DNA of 64,000 bases from Leptospiraceae bacterium (lineage in GTDB: Bacteria > Spirochaetota > Leptospiria > Leptospirales > Leptospiraceae), in assembly GCA_024233865.1 (NCBI GenBank), contig JACKPA010000001.1:1095308-1159307 (forward strand), given 5' to 3'. Shown here piece after piece: positions 1-9,115 of this stretch. Each line of letters begins with the position of its first letter. Position 1 is the stretch's first letter. The translations under genes were made by a program, and so were the position numbers. Under the pieces are notes generated by a model that ran no database searches, had not been told where the DNA came from, and was given only the letters and a program-made list of their open reading frames with translations.

Positions 1-17
1 CATTTGGCAACACGTAT

Positions 18-314
18 TCATTTTATACAATATCCGCTTGACTTTACTTTCATGACATACCAAAGAAAGTAGCTATAATGCTCATACTTTGTTACCAACC
101 CGGTAATTTTCCCACTTGGGCACTGAGAAATCAATTTTTCCGGCAATTCATTTAAAAAGTCGTTATTAAAATTGAAGGCTAAGATTACCGTTTTAGAAAC
201 TTCTGCTTCTATTTTGTTATTCCTGTCTGCCGGTTGTGGAGTAATAGACACACTATGCAGAAATGCACATTGATAAAATACAAGTAAAAATATAACAAAC
301 AAAGATTTTTTCAT
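18..314 (-). CDS. Small cysteine-anchored (lipo)protein, paralogue of the upstream gene
   Basis: 98 residues. A hydrophobic N-terminal segment ends at a Cys near residue 16 (FYQC), a poor lipobox by E. coli rules but tolerable in spirochaetes. The C-terminal part contains CPSGKITGL and ends in SGYCIK. The preceding gene has the matching CPSGNITGL and VGYCIED, so the two are tandem paralogues. The ATG follows directly after the TAA of that gene, so they are probably translationally coupled. This arrangement resembles TRL-like small lipoproteins, but I do not recognise a function. Likely periplasmic or outer-membrane attached. Confidence 0.6.
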   Translation of the reverse strand: MKKSLFVIFLLVFYQCAFLHSVSITPQPADRNNKIEAEVSKTVILAFNFNNDFLNELPEKLISQCPSGKITGLVTKYEHYSYFLWYVMKVKSSGYCIK

Positions 315-758
315 TTAATCCTCAATACAATAGCCTACAATTTTTCCGATTTCACCGCTGACTACAGGATAAACGGCAACTTCTCGAATGGACATCAAAC
401 CGGTTATATTGCCAGATGGGCACTTTTTCAAAATTTCACCTGCAAGGCTGTCCAAATAAGTATCAGAATAAGTCTGCCTTCCGGTTCTTGGTCCCATATT
501 AGACAACTCATAAATAAGGGCAATTATTTTTAAGGCATCGGACTGATTAGACTTAATACTCTTGGTTGCCTTTAAGCCTTTGTCTGCGATAATGATACCT
601 TCCGATACGGTTATCCCAAGATGGCTTTTCATAATTTCAAAGCGTTTTAACTTCCCTTTGCTGGAATCAATTTCACCCATCTGGACTCTGTACAATACAG
701 CACAAGACGTGAATAAGAAAAGAATAGACAATTTAAATAGAATTTTCATTAGAAGCAC
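315..758 (-). CDS. Small lipoprotein with CPSGxITGL motif
   Basis: 147 residues. The N-terminal signal peptide ends in LFTSC, a good spirochaetal lipobox, so it is probably a lipid-anchored envelope protein. The C-terminal region carries CPSGNITGL and a closing GYC motif shared with the next gene downstream. The two conserved Cys of this module could form a disulphide. Middle gene of a three-gene minus-strand cluster. Function unknown; TRL-like family membership is a guess from the size and the CPSG/GYC pattern. Confidence 0.65.
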   Translation of the reverse strand: MLLMKILFKLSILFLFTSCAVLYRVQMGEIDSSKGKLKRFEIMKSHLGITVSEGIIIADKGLKATKSIKSNQSDALKIIALIYELSNMGPRTGRQTYSDTYLDSLAGEILKKCPSGNITGLMSIREVAVYPVVSGEIGKIVGYCIED

Positions 759-842
759 CGTTTATAACTTTGGCTATTTTATAATGTTGTCAATCACTTA
801 ATTTTTGTGCAACTTACTACCCTCTTCCTTACAAAAGAAGAA

Positions 843-1208
843 TTAATAAATTTCACCTACAATTTCAGTGCTTACAGGTGTAAAAATTAAAGAAAGCGGG
901 AAATAAACCAAATAGTATTTATAAGTTTCCTTTTGTATAATTTGCATTCTTTTCGCGCCATTTTTTTTAGCTGCCTTAGAAAACTCCTCAATGGTTTTCT
1001 CAAATTTAGCATCATTAAGGAGGGGAAAAATTCCAAAAAGATGAAGCCCTACCTTTGATGTAATTTGGTAGTGTTTTGGTGAGCCTTGGCGTGTTGGTAT
1101 GTTTTGGAAATTCTGTCTTTTTACATAAGAAGTCGATGTGCAATTTGCAAAAAACAAAATCGAAGGCAGTAAACTTGCAAAAATATATCTTTTTTTTATC
1201 ATATTCAT
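843..1208 (-). CDS. Small lipoprotein, TRL-like size
   Basis: 121 residues. The signal peptide ends in FFANC (Cys about residue 23), followed by a Ser/Thr-rich linker and a region containing a conserved-looking LHLFGIFPLLNDAKF segment. First gene of the small lipoprotein cluster, 84 bp upstream of the next one. It resembles TRL-family lipoproteins, in which an FGI-like motif precedes the C-terminal half. Function not known. Confidence 0.55.
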   Translation of the reverse strand: MNMIKKRYIFASLLPSILFFANCTSTSYVKRQNFQNIPTRQGSPKHYQITSKVGLHLFGIFPLLNDAKFEKTIEEFSKAAKKNGAKRMQIIQKETYKYYLVYFPLSLIFTPVSTEIVGEIY

Positions 1209-1354
1209 AATCCTTCTTTCGGTATTTTTTAGTAAGGGGACTTGTGTAAAAAGCCGATTTTGCTACCTTCAACTTAGCTCAGTGCGTCGCTATGAACGCT
1301 TTTCTGACCTATTAGACAAGCCCCACACAGTTCTCTCATTCGCATACACTAACT

Positions 1355-1762
1355 TTAGGCTGATTTTGGCAAGTAAGAAACTTCTATTGGTCTTTTTCTG
1401 GATAAATCCATCATAAACCAAAACGTTTTTCCATTACAAACCAATAAATTATCCGACTTTCGGATCAGTTTTTGATGAAAGCAGGCTCTAAATTTATTTA
1501 AGAATTCTAATTTTGATTCCACAATAACCGTATCCGGATGCTTCAATTCGTTTTTATATTCTATTTCGATCTTTGTTATAACAGGACCTATATTCGATTT
1601 TCGTAGTTCCGGAAAATCATAGCCTTTTTTCGTCATAGCTTGAATTCTCGCTTCGTCAAGATACGATTGGTAAATTTTGTTGTTTACATGACCGTTTGAA
1701 TCCATTTCATCCCATCTAACAGGAATTTCGCAGGTATGAATTGCCTCATTGTTTGTAGTCAT
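1355..1762 (-). CDS. Hotdog-fold acyl-CoA thioesterase (4HBT/YbgC-FadM type)
   Basis: 135 residues, normal for a single 4HBT domain. The N-terminal WDEMDSNGHVNN motif at about residues 17-28 is the catalytic signature of this group, whose Asp activates water to hydrolyse acyl-CoA thioesters. A strong ribosome-binding site (AAGGAGA) precedes the ATG. The start overlaps the TGA of the upstream TetR gene as ATGA, so the regulator and thioesterase are one transcript. Probably cytoplasmic, acting on acyl-CoA pools; the exact chain specificity cannot be read. Confidence 0.85.
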   Translation of the reverse strand: MTTNNEAIHTCEIPVRWDEMDSNGHVNNKIYQSYLDEARIQAMTKKGYDFPELRKSNIGPVITKIEIEYKNELKHPDTVIVESKLEFLNKFRACFHQKLIRKSDNLLVCNGKTFWFMMDLSRKRPIEVSYLPKSA

Positions 1763-2373
1763 TTTTGTTCTCCTTGGGTAATAAAAATTGTTTCTAAAAT
1801 ATGTTTGAATGCAAAAATAGGTTGTAGATTGTTTCGAGCTTTGGCTATTATCAGAGCACCACGCCAGCTATTTTCTAAAAATTCTGCCAATTGAATTGGA
1901 TCTGCATTCGGAAGAATCTGGTTCAAAACTTTGGCTTCTTGCAAACAATCCTCCAAAGGTTTTTTGATTTTATCCAGGGATGCCTCCAGCAATTTTCCTA
2001 AATCAGAGCTACCAACTCCAACTTCTTGAGATAAAATATTTAATAGGCAACTCATTTTTTTTTCAATTTGCTCTTGAGTTTGATCAATTCGAGACTGGTA
2101 AAACTTCTTTATGCGTTCAATCGGATTTATGTTTTGGTTATTCAGAATTTGAGAACTTTGTTGGACTGCTCCTATCGTATACAATTCAATTGCAGCCAAA
2201 ATATAGTCCTCTTTATTTTGAAAATAATTAAAAAAAGAGCCTTTGGGCATTCCGGCTTCATCAGCTAATTCTTTAATACCAGTAGCATGATAACCTTTTA
2301 ATTGAATTAAGTGATAGGTTTTGTTTAGAATTTCCTTTCGTTTCGTTTCTCGCTTTTTCATAACCTTATTCAT
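1759..2373 (-). CDS. TetR/AcrR family transcriptional regulator
   Basis: About 204 residues from the ATG at 2373; a longer TTG start at 2409 is possible but less likely. The N-terminal helix-turn-helix (ILNKTYHLIQLKGYHATGIK, then ADEAGMPKGSFFNYFQNKEDY) is typical TetR. The helical C-terminal part, containing SWRGALIIAK, is the ligand-binding region. It overlaps the thioesterase gene by 4 bp and probably regulates it. A 17-bp palindrome lies just upstream and is the likely autoregulatory operator. The ligand is perhaps an acyl-CoA or fatty acid, by inference from the partner gene only. Confidence 0.85.
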   Translation of the reverse strand: MNKVMKKRETKRKEILNKTYHLIQLKGYHATGIKELADEAGMPKGSFFNYFQNKEDYILAAIELYTIGAVQQSSQILNNQNINPIERIKKFYQSRIDQTQEQIEKKMSCLLNILSQEVGVGSSDLGKLLEASLDKIKKPLEDCLQEAKVLNQILPNADPIQLAEFLENSWRGALIIAKARNNLQPIFAFKHILETIFITQGEQK

Positions 2374-2428
2374 AAATACATTAATACGACCAGTTGGTTT
2401 ATTTTGCAAGTATTTTTTTTAAATTTTT

Positions 2429-2445
2429 TTAGTCTAATAGGCTAA
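2429..2445. promoter_or_regulatory. Palindromic candidate TetR operator
   Basis: A 17-bp interrupted palindrome TTAGyCTA-N-TAGrCTAA, with one mismatched base pair either side of the centre. It sits between the TetR gene and the start of the disrupted repeat-lipoprotein gene at 2545. Size and symmetry fit TetR-family operators. A second, weaker symmetric element (ACCA-N2-TGGT) lies nearer the TetR start at about 2388-2397. Confidence 0.5.
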
Positions 2446-2575
2446 CTAATTAAGATTAAATCTCAATTATTAGAAAAAGATATATTTTAGTTTGTTTTAT
2501 TTATAGTAGATAATAAAAAAATTGTATTGGAGTGAGGGGTCACGATGCTTAGAAAAATTACAATTCTGTTATTAA

Positions 2576-3549
2576 TGCCAATCAAGAGTTAAAGACCTAA
2601 AACTAAAATGAGCATAGCAGCAGCCAAACGTCCAAAAACATGAATAAAAATTCCTTTCGTTGATCTGACCTTGGAAGCGAATTGAATATGAGTTTTTTCC
2701 TGTATCCAATTAAAGAGAGACTCTATTGGTTGTCTCATTCGACTAACCGCTTCTGAAAATAATTTGTCTGCAGAATTCAATCTCTCTTGACCTTTTTCTT
2801 TCTTAATAGGGGTGTATAAACTAACATTTTGCTTTTCCTTTAATTCTCTCACCAACACTTCTTTAAAATAGGCTTTGTCGGCGTAAATATCCATGTTTAC
2901 ACATAGTGGAAGAATGCTCATTTCCACTGCTTTCAAGTCACTTTCTCCACCAGGGGTTAAACCAATATACTTTGGAATAGGCAGAGTTTCTTGAGCTTTC
3001 GTCGCGAAAATATGGATTTTGACACCATGGTAATAAATGTCCTTAGAAGAGCAATATCCTTTATTTGCGACTCCTTCTTCACGTCCTACTTTTGCTTTGT
3101 CGCAACGAGGTGATTTTGCAAGCATTATTGGGAATGAATCCAATAATCCAATATGTTGACGAATATCAGGATTACTACTTATTTCCTTTAAAATACTCTC
3201 AAGTAATTTTGGAAATACATCTTCAAGTCTGTTTAAACGATTGTTAAATGCCTGGTAAGATGGAAGGAATGGAAACCATTCCAGCCAATAGTCTTTTATG
3301 TAATTATAAATTCCTTTTATTTCAAACTGTTTATTTAAAATTCCGAAAATATACACCGTTATCAACTCCTCGTCTGTAAAGTTCGGTTGATTGTTATTGC
3401 TCATTCTCATAGCATGAAAAATAAGTTGATTTTTGTAGCACTCACAAATATATAGATACAGGCTGATTATTTTTTTTCTTTGTTCATAATTAGTAAAAAA
3501 TTTAATCAGCCCTTAGTTTTACAATCAATTTTTCAACCCTTGATTCGCA
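2576..3549 (-). mobile_element. IS982-family insertion sequence, 974 bp, with target duplication
   Basis: Imperfect terminal inverted repeats, 15 of 18 bases matching, lie at 2576-2593 and 3532-3549 (outer core TGCsAATCAAGrGTT). They are flanked by a 7-bp direct repeat TTATTAA at 2569-2575 and 3550-3556. Length and single transposase gene fit IS982 elements. The transposase stop codon lies inside the left repeat. Complete repeats and an exact target duplication suggest recent insertion. Confidence 0.85.
2589..3410 (-). CDS. IS982-family transposase
   Basis: 273 residues, slightly shorter than the usual 290-310. The N-terminal region (TDEELITVYIFG, then WLEWFPFLPSYQAFNNRLNRL) is the characteristic IS982 start. 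A DDE triad is visible: D91 in LLDSFPIM, D178 in DIYADKAYF and E230 in RQPIESLFNW. No frameshift is seen, so the enzyme may still be active. It is encoded opposite to the gene it interrupts. Confidence 0.85.
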   Translation of the reverse strand: MRMSNNNQPNFTDEELITVYIFGILNKQFEIKGIYNYIKDYWLEWFPFLPSYQAFNNRLNRLEDVFPKLLESILKEISSNPDIRQHIGLLDSFPIMLAKSPRCDKAKVGREEGVANKGYCSSKDIYYHGVKIHIFATKAQETLPIPKYIGLTPGGESDLKAVEMSILPLCVNMDIYADKAYFKEVLVRELKEKQNVSLYTPIKKEKGQERLNSADKLFSEAVSRMRQPIESLFNWIQEKTHIQFASKVRSTKGIFIHVFGRLAAAMLILVLGL

Positions 3550-3861
3550 TTATTAATATTCTCCGCTTATAGTTGTAGCTTTAAAAAAAAAACCAAATTC
3601 TTAGCATTTTTTGGACTGCCTTCTACTTCTAGCGAACATGGAATTAAGGTAAACCCAAATTCAACTGCCCTAACAGAGGGAGGAAATGATACATCATTTA
3701 CAGTTGTTTTATCCTCCAAACCATCATCCGATGTAACCATTACCATTACACCCGATTCTCAGATTATCACAAACAATTCTCAAACTCCCGTTTCTGCTAC
3801 GTTTTCTCCGGAAAATTGGAACACTACTCAAACGATTACAATAAATGCTTTTGATGACTCA

Positions 3862-6800
3862 TTGATAGAAGGAAATCATACCGGTACGGTTTCTTTTGGT
3901 GTGACAAGTGAGGATTCCAAATACAACAATTACGAAGTGCCTTCTCTGACTTTTGATATAACCGACAATGACTCGGCTGGTGTATCACTTTCTTCCAATT
4001 CTGTTGCTGTTGAGGAGGGTTGGACTACCGGAAGTTATGCAATTCAATTGACTACACAACCTAAATCGGACGTAACAATTAATATCAGTCCTGATTCCCA
4101 AGTTACAACGGATGTGTCAACTTTAACTTTTAATTCATCCAATTGGAACACAACCCAAACAGTGACGGTAACGGCAGTTGATGATCTTCTTCCGGAAGCT
4201 ACTCCACATACAGGAATAATTACACATACCGCAAGTAGTGGCGATTCTGACTATAGCGGACTTGGTGTAGTGAGCGTAACTGCGAATATAATTGATAATG
4301 ATACACCTGGAATTTCCATATCAGCAAGCAATTTGACTGGCACAGAAGGTGGCGGAACAAGTACTTATACGGTTCGATTGTTAAGCCCACCGAACGCTAA
4401 TGTGACCATTGCAATTGGTACGGATGGACAAGTTACAACAGTTCCTGCGAATTTGACGTTTACAAGCGCAGATTGGAGAACCTCGCAAACCGTAACGGTA
4501 AGTATTGTAGATGATTCAGTGGCAGAAGGAAATCATGCAAGTACAATTACTCATACTGCGAGTAGTGTTGATGGTAATTATAATGGAATGGTAGGAAGTA
4601 ATGTAGCGGTTAATATAACAGATAATGACATTCCTGGAATTACTGTTTCCGGAAGTCCTGCAGTAAGTGAGACCGGAGCAACAAGTGACACGTATACAAT
4701 CAAGTTAGATACTATCCCAACAAGTGCAGTAAATATAGCTATAGCATTTGATACAACCCAGGTAACTGTGAATGGTTCTGGAACAAGTCCGGTGAATGTT
4801 AGTTTAAGTGATATGACAGCTAGTACCGTAACGATAGCAGCCATAGACGATAGTGTGGATGAAGCCGACCCTCATACAACAAGTCTAACCTATACGGTAA
4901 CAAGTAGTGATGGAAACTATTCGACTAAAACTATAGCATCAACGAGTGTAAGTATAACAGATAATGACACAGCGGGGATTACTTTGACGGAAAGTGGTGG
5001 TTCTACGGCAGTAAGTGAGACCGGAGCAACAAGTGACACGTATACAATCAAGTTAGATACTATCCCAACAAGTGCAGTAAATATAGCTATAGCATTTGAT
5101 ACAACCCAGGTAACTGTGAATGGTTCTGGAACAAGTCCGGTGAATGTTAGTTTAAGTGATATGACAGCTAGTACCGTAACGATAGCAGCCATAGACGATA
5201 GTGTGGATGAAGCCGACCCTCATACAACAAGTCTAACCTATACGGTAACAAGTAGTGATGGAAACTATTCGACTAAAACTATAGCATCAACGAGTGTAAG
5301 TATAACAGATAATGACACAGCGGGGATTACTTTGACGGAAAGTGGTGGTTCTACGGCAGTAAGTGAGACCGGAGCAACAAGTGACACGTATACAATCAAG
5401 TTAGATACTATCCCAACAAGTGCAGTAAATATAGCTATAGCATTTGATACAACCCAGGTAACTGTGAATGGTTCTGGAACAAGTCCGGTGAATGTTAGTT
5501 TAAGTGATATGACAGCTAGTACCGTAACGATAGCAGCCATAGACGATAGTGTGGATGAAGCCGACCCTCATACAACAAGTCTAACCTATACGGTAACAAG
5601 TAGTGATGGAAACTATTCGACTAAAACTATAGCATCAACGAGTGTAAGTATAACAGATAATGACACAGCGGGGATTACTTTGACGGAAAGTGGTGGTTCT
5701 ACGGCAGTAAGTGAGACCGGAGCAACAAGTGACACGTATACAATCAAGTTAGATACTATCCCAACAAGTGCAGTAAATATAGCTATAGCATTTGATACAA
5801 CCCAGGTAACTGTGAATGGTTCTGGAACAAGTCCGGTGAATGTTAGTTTAAGTGATATGACAGCTAGTACCGTAACGATAGCAGCCATAGACGATAGTGT
5901 GGATGAAGCCGACCCTCATACAACAAGTCTAACCTATACGGTAACAAGTAGTGATGGAAACTATTCGACTAAAACTATAGCATCAACGAGTGTAAGTATA
6001 ACAGATAATGACACAGCGGGGATTACTTTGACGGAAAGTGGTGGTTCTACGGCAGTAAGTGAGACCGGAGCAACAAGTGACACGTATACAATCAAGTTAG
6101 ATACTATCCCAACAAGTGCAGTAAATATAGCTATAGCATTTGATACAACCCAGGTAACTGTGAATGGTTCTGGAACAAGTCCGGTGAATGTTAGTTTAAG
6201 TGATATGACAGCTAGTACCGTAACGATAGCAGCCATAGACGATAGTGTGGATGAAGCCGACCCTCATACAACAAGTCTAACCTATACGGTAACAAGTAGT
6301 GATGGAAACTATTCGACTAAAACTATAGCATCAACGAGTGTAAGTATAACAGATAATGACACAGCGGGGATTACTTTGACGGAAAGTGGTGGTTCTACGG
6401 CAGTAAGTGAGACCGGAGCAACAAGTGACACGTATACAATCAAGTTAGATACTATCCCAACAAGTGCAGTAAATATAGCTATAGCATTTGATACAACCCA
6501 GGTAACTGTGAATGGTTCTGGAACAAGTCCGGTGAATGTTAGTTTAAGTGATATGACAGCTAGTACCGTAACGATAGCAGCCATAGACGATAGTGTGGAT
6601 GAAGCCGACCCTCATACAACAAGTCTAACCTATACGGTAACAAGTAGTGATGGAAACTATTCGACTAAAACTATAGCATCAACGAGTGTAAGTATAACAG
6701 ATAATGACACAGCGGGGATTACTTTGACGGAAAGTGGTGGTTCTACGGCAGTAAGTGAGACCGGAGCAACAAGTGACACGTATACAATCAAGTTAGATAC

Positions 6801-9105
6801 TATCCCAACAAGTGCAGTAAATATAGCTATAGCATTTGATACAACCCAGGTAACTGTGAATGGTTCTGGAACAAGTCCGGTGAATGTTAGTTTAAGTGAT
6901 ATGACAGCTAGTACCGTAACGATAGCAGCCATAGACGATAGTGTGGATGAAGCCGACCCTCATACAACAAGTCTAACCTATACGGTAACAAGTAGTGATG
7001 GAAACTATTCGACTAAAACTATAGCATCAACGAGTGTAAGTATAACAGATAATGACACAGCGGGGATTACTTTGACGGAAAGTGGTGGTTCTACGGCAGT
7101 AAGTGAGACCGGAGCAACAAGTGACACGTATACAATCAAGTTAGATACTATCCCAACAAGTGCAGTAAATATAGCTATAGCATTTGATACAACCCAGGTA
7201 ACTGTGAATGGTTCTGGAACAAGTCCGGTGAATGTTAGTTTAAGTGATATGACAGCTAGTACCGTAACAGTAGCAGCCATAGACGATAGTGTGGATGAAG
7301 CCGACCCTCATACAACAAGTCTAACCTATACGGTAACAAGTAGTGATGGAAACTATTCGACTAAAACTATAGCGTCAACGAGTGTAAGTATAACAGATAA
7401 TGACACAGCGGGTCTCAACATATCCGGACTATCTGGTACTGTTTCCGAGGCAGGCTCAACGGCAACTTATACTATTTCACTGACAACAAAACCTCTATCA
7501 GATGTGATCGTTAATTTTGTCTATGACACTGCACAATTAGTCTTAAAAGTTGCAAGTGCTGTAGTAACTTCTATTACATTTACAGATACAAATTGGGGCA
7601 CACCACAAACGATAACGGTTGAAGCTGTGAATGATGACATTGCTGAGACCAACCCTCATAACTCTACAATTCAGCACAAAACTACCAGTTCTGACCCGAA
7701 TTACGAATCTTCTGGTGCAAGCCTTTTTGATTTACTAATAAGCATAGTCGATAATGATACGGCGGGAGTAACAGCATCTTCCTCAAGCTTGTCTTTAACC
7801 GAAGGAGGAACGGCTGGTTCATACACTCTTGTTTTAACTAGTCAACCTACTAATGATGTGACTATTAGTATTGCTTTTGATACAACTCAATTAAAGTTAA
7901 ATGGTAGTTCTACATCTCCCATCATCTTTACGTTTACGAGTGCGAATTGGAACACAACTCAAAATATAACGGTAGATGCTCTGTGTGACGGACTTACGGA
8001 AGGATCACATACAAAAAGTATCACTCATACGGTTAGTAGTTCGGATTCCAACTACAGCAGTCTTTCGGCTTTTAATGTGGATATAAATATTACGGATAAT
8101 ACGAGTTGTAGTAGATTGAAAAGTGCTTTTCAATCAGGTACTGATACAATGTCATCAACTACTTTAACAAAATCAATTACTCAAGTAGACCCGACCAAAT
8201 CTTTTGTATATTGTAATTTTATGTATGGAAATTCAGGTGCAGAGTATGCTACAACTTGTCAGTTAGATGGAACGGGAAGTAATGTAATTTTAAAAACAAA
8301 TAATAACACTACAAACACTACAGTTAACTGGTACGTAGTAGAATTTGCGACAGGAGCTACAGTTCAAAGAGGAAGTTATAACATGTCATCCGGCACTACA
8401 ACACACAACCAATCAATAACTGCTGTAACTACCTCTAAGACGTTCGTAATAGCCTATACAAGAATGAATAACTCAAGTGCAACTATTGATGAACGAAGAA
8501 CCGTTATGGCTCAATTGACTAGCGCTACAAACCTCGAATTATCCAGGAATGAATCAGGAACAGTTGTAGATATTGAGTGGCAGGTAATTCAATTAGATGG
8601 AGCAAATGTTCAATCCGGTCAAATGACCTTAAATTCTAGTACTGGTACAGCCACTATTACAACCGTAGACTTAGCATCATCTTTCCTATTATTTAACTAT
8701 AAAGCTGCATCAGCAGTGAATGGGGATGAAATTAAATACTATACGAGAGGAACGTTGACTGATTCTACAACAGTAACATTTAATCGTAAGTCTAATACAA
8801 ATTCGGTAGACGTATCCTGGTTTGTTATAACCATGACAGACGGCACAAAAGTACAAAAAGGCACTAAAAATGTTACTACCACTGATGTTACCGTTACTGA
8901 TACGGTAACATCAGTAAATACTGGTACAACCATGATAGCTCTATCTAACGACATAGACACTGGAGATGCCTCTACAACTACACAGGATTCAGGAACGTTT
9001 TCTTCAAAATTCAATTCTAGTACACAAATTGAGTTTGGAAGATATAAGCAAGAGAGTAACGCCGGAACCATTGACTGGTTTACGGTTGAATTTTTATCTA
9101 ATTAA
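3862..9105 (+). CDS. Residual open frame: multi-domain Calx-beta-like repeat protein
   Basis: The longest start-to-stop frame in the interrupted gene, from a TTG that lies inside the first domain and is unlikely to be the true start; coding clearly extends back to 3550. It holds about thirteen 110-116-residue beta-sandwich domains, most ending in an (I/V)xDNDxxG motif and containing SDVTI- or TQTITV-type strands, as in Calx-beta and related calcium-binding adhesin domains. Eight central domains are almost identical. The last 340 residues are different: four beta-rich modules of about 95 residues with motifs WYVVEF, WQVIQL, WFVITM and WFTVEF, each followed by a V-Q-x-G turn. No membrane anchor is seen at the C-terminus. 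Probable adhesin or surface matrix lipoprotein; the ligand is unknown. Confidence 0.7.
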   Translation: MIEGNHTGTVSFGVTSEDSKYNNYEVPSLTFDITDNDSAGVSLSSNSVAVEEGWTTGSYAIQLTTQPKSDVTINISPDSQVTTDVSTLTFNSSNWNTTQTVTVTAVDDLLPEATPHTGIITHTASSGDSDYSGLGVVSVTANIIDNDTPGISISASNLTGTEGGGTSTYTVRLLSPPNANVTIAIGTDGQVTTVPANLTFTSADWRTSQTVTVSIVDDSVAEGNHASTITHTASSVDGNYNGMVGSNVAVNITDNDIPGITVSGSPAVSETGATSDTYTIKLDTIPTSAVNIAIAFDTTQVTVNGSGTSPVNVSLSDMTASTVTIAAIDDSVDEADPHTTSLTYTVTSSDGNYSTKTIASTSVSITDNDTAGITLTESGGSTAVSETGATSDTYTIKLDTIPTSAVNIAIAFDTTQVTVNGSGTSPVNVSLSDMTASTVTIAAIDDSVDEADPHTTSLTYTVTSSDGNYSTKTIASTSVSITDNDTAGITLTESGGSTAVSETGATSDTYTIKLDTIPTSAVNIAIAFDTTQVTVNGSGTSPVNVSLSDMTASTVTIAAIDDSVDEADPHTTSLTYTVTSSDGNYSTKTIASTSVSITDNDTAGITLTESGGSTAVSETGATSDTYTIKLDTIPTSAVNIAIAFDTTQVTVNGSGTSPVNVSLSDMTASTVTIAAIDDSVDEADPHTTSLTYTVTSSDGNYSTKTIASTSVSITDNDTAGITLTESGGSTAVSETGATSDTYTIKLDTIPTSAVNIAIAFDTTQVTVNGSGTSPVNVSLSDMTASTVTIAAIDDSVDEADPHTTSLTYTVTSSDGNYSTKTIASTSVSITDNDTAGITLTESGGSTAVSETGATSDTYTIKLDTIPTSAVNIAIAFDTTQVTVNGSGTSPVNVSLSDMTASTVTIAAIDDSVDEADPHTTSLTYTVTSSDGNYSTKTIASTSVSITDNDTAGITLTESGGSTAVSETGATSDTYTIKLDTIPTSAVNIAIAFDTTQVTVNGSGTSPVNVSLSDMTASTVTIAAIDDSVDEADPHTTSLTYTVTSSDGNYSTKTIASTSVSITDNDTAGITLTESGGSTAVSETGATSDTYTIKLDTIPTSAVNIAIAFDTTQVTVNGSGTSPVNVSLSDMTASTVTVAAIDDSVDEADPHTTSLTYTVTSSDGNYSTKTIASTSVSITDNDTAGLNISGLSGTVSEAGSTATYTISLTTKPLSDVIVNFVYDTAQLVLKVASAVVTSITFTDTNWGTPQTITVEAVNDDIAETNPHNSTIQHKTTSSDPNYESSGASLFDLLISIVDNDTAGVTASSSSLSLTEGGTAGSYTLVLTSQPTNDVTISIAFDTTQLKLNGSSTSPIIFTFTSANWNTTQNITVDALCDGLTEGSHTKSITHTVSSSDSNYSSLSAFNVDINITDNTSCSRLKSAFQSGTDTMSSTTLTKSITQVDPTKSFVYCNFMYGNSGAEYATTCQLDGTGSNVILKTNNNTTNTTVNWYVVEFATGATVQRGSYNMSSGTTTHNQSITAVTTSKTFVIAYTRMNNSSATIDERRTVMAQLTSATNLELSRNESGTVVDIEWQVIQLDGANVQSGQMTLNSSTGTATITTVDLASSFLLFNYKAASAVNGDEIKYYTRGTLTDSTTVTFNRKSNTNSVDVSWFVITMTDGTKVQKGTKNVTTTDVTVTDTVTSVNTGTTMIALSNDIDTGDASTTTQDSGTFSSKFNSSTQIEFGRYKQESNAGTIDWFTVEFLSN
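4660..7412 (+). repeat. Eight tandem 348-bp repeats, near-identical
   Basis: The period is exactly 348 bp (116 codons), with about 7.9 copies. The only differences I see are in the final copy (an ATA-to-GTA codon change near 7268 and a synonymous change near 7372) and in the first copy's leading edge. Such uniformity implies recent expansion or ongoing gene conversion. Copy number may vary between cells or be misassembled. On the minus strand each repeat leaves a long open frame, which is an artefact of the repeat. Confidence 0.95.
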
Positions 9106-9115
9106 AGGTTAAACC

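Larger units (their letters stand above)
2545..9105 (+). pseudogene. Calx-beta repeat lipoprotein gene split by an IS982-type insertion
   Basis: The 5' piece starts at ATG 2545 with an upstream GGAGTGAGG ribosome site and encodes MLRKITIL before reaching the 7-bp duplication TTATTAA (2569-2575). The same 7 bases recur at 3550-3556 beyond the inserted element, in the same codon phase. Joining 2545-2568 to 3550-9105 gives one uninterrupted frame of about 1859 codons. Its N-terminus reads MLRKITILLLIFSAYSC, a convincing lipoprotein signal peptide. As it stands, translation from 2545 stops after 15 residues inside the element, and the downstream frame is closed by a TGA at 3541. The intact protein would be a surface or periplasmic lipoprotein with about 13 Calx-beta-like domains. 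The gene is inactive unless expression starts internally or the element excises. Confidence 0.85.

Noticed and set aside
1015..1416. Open frames of 85-92 codons on both strands over the small lipoprotein start
   Set aside because: Overlap a better gene with a lipobox, low-complexity composition and no ribosome site.
3427..3540. Possible second small gene between transposase start and right repeat
   Set aside because: AT-rich spacer of the insertion element with stops in all frames.
4578..7280. Eight 88-91-codon open frames on the minus strand inside the repeats
   Set aside because: They recur with the 348-bp period and mirror the real frame; no start context or independent coding signal.
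4660..7412. CRISPR-like array
   Set aside because: The repeats are 348 bp, contiguous without spacers, and code in one frame.
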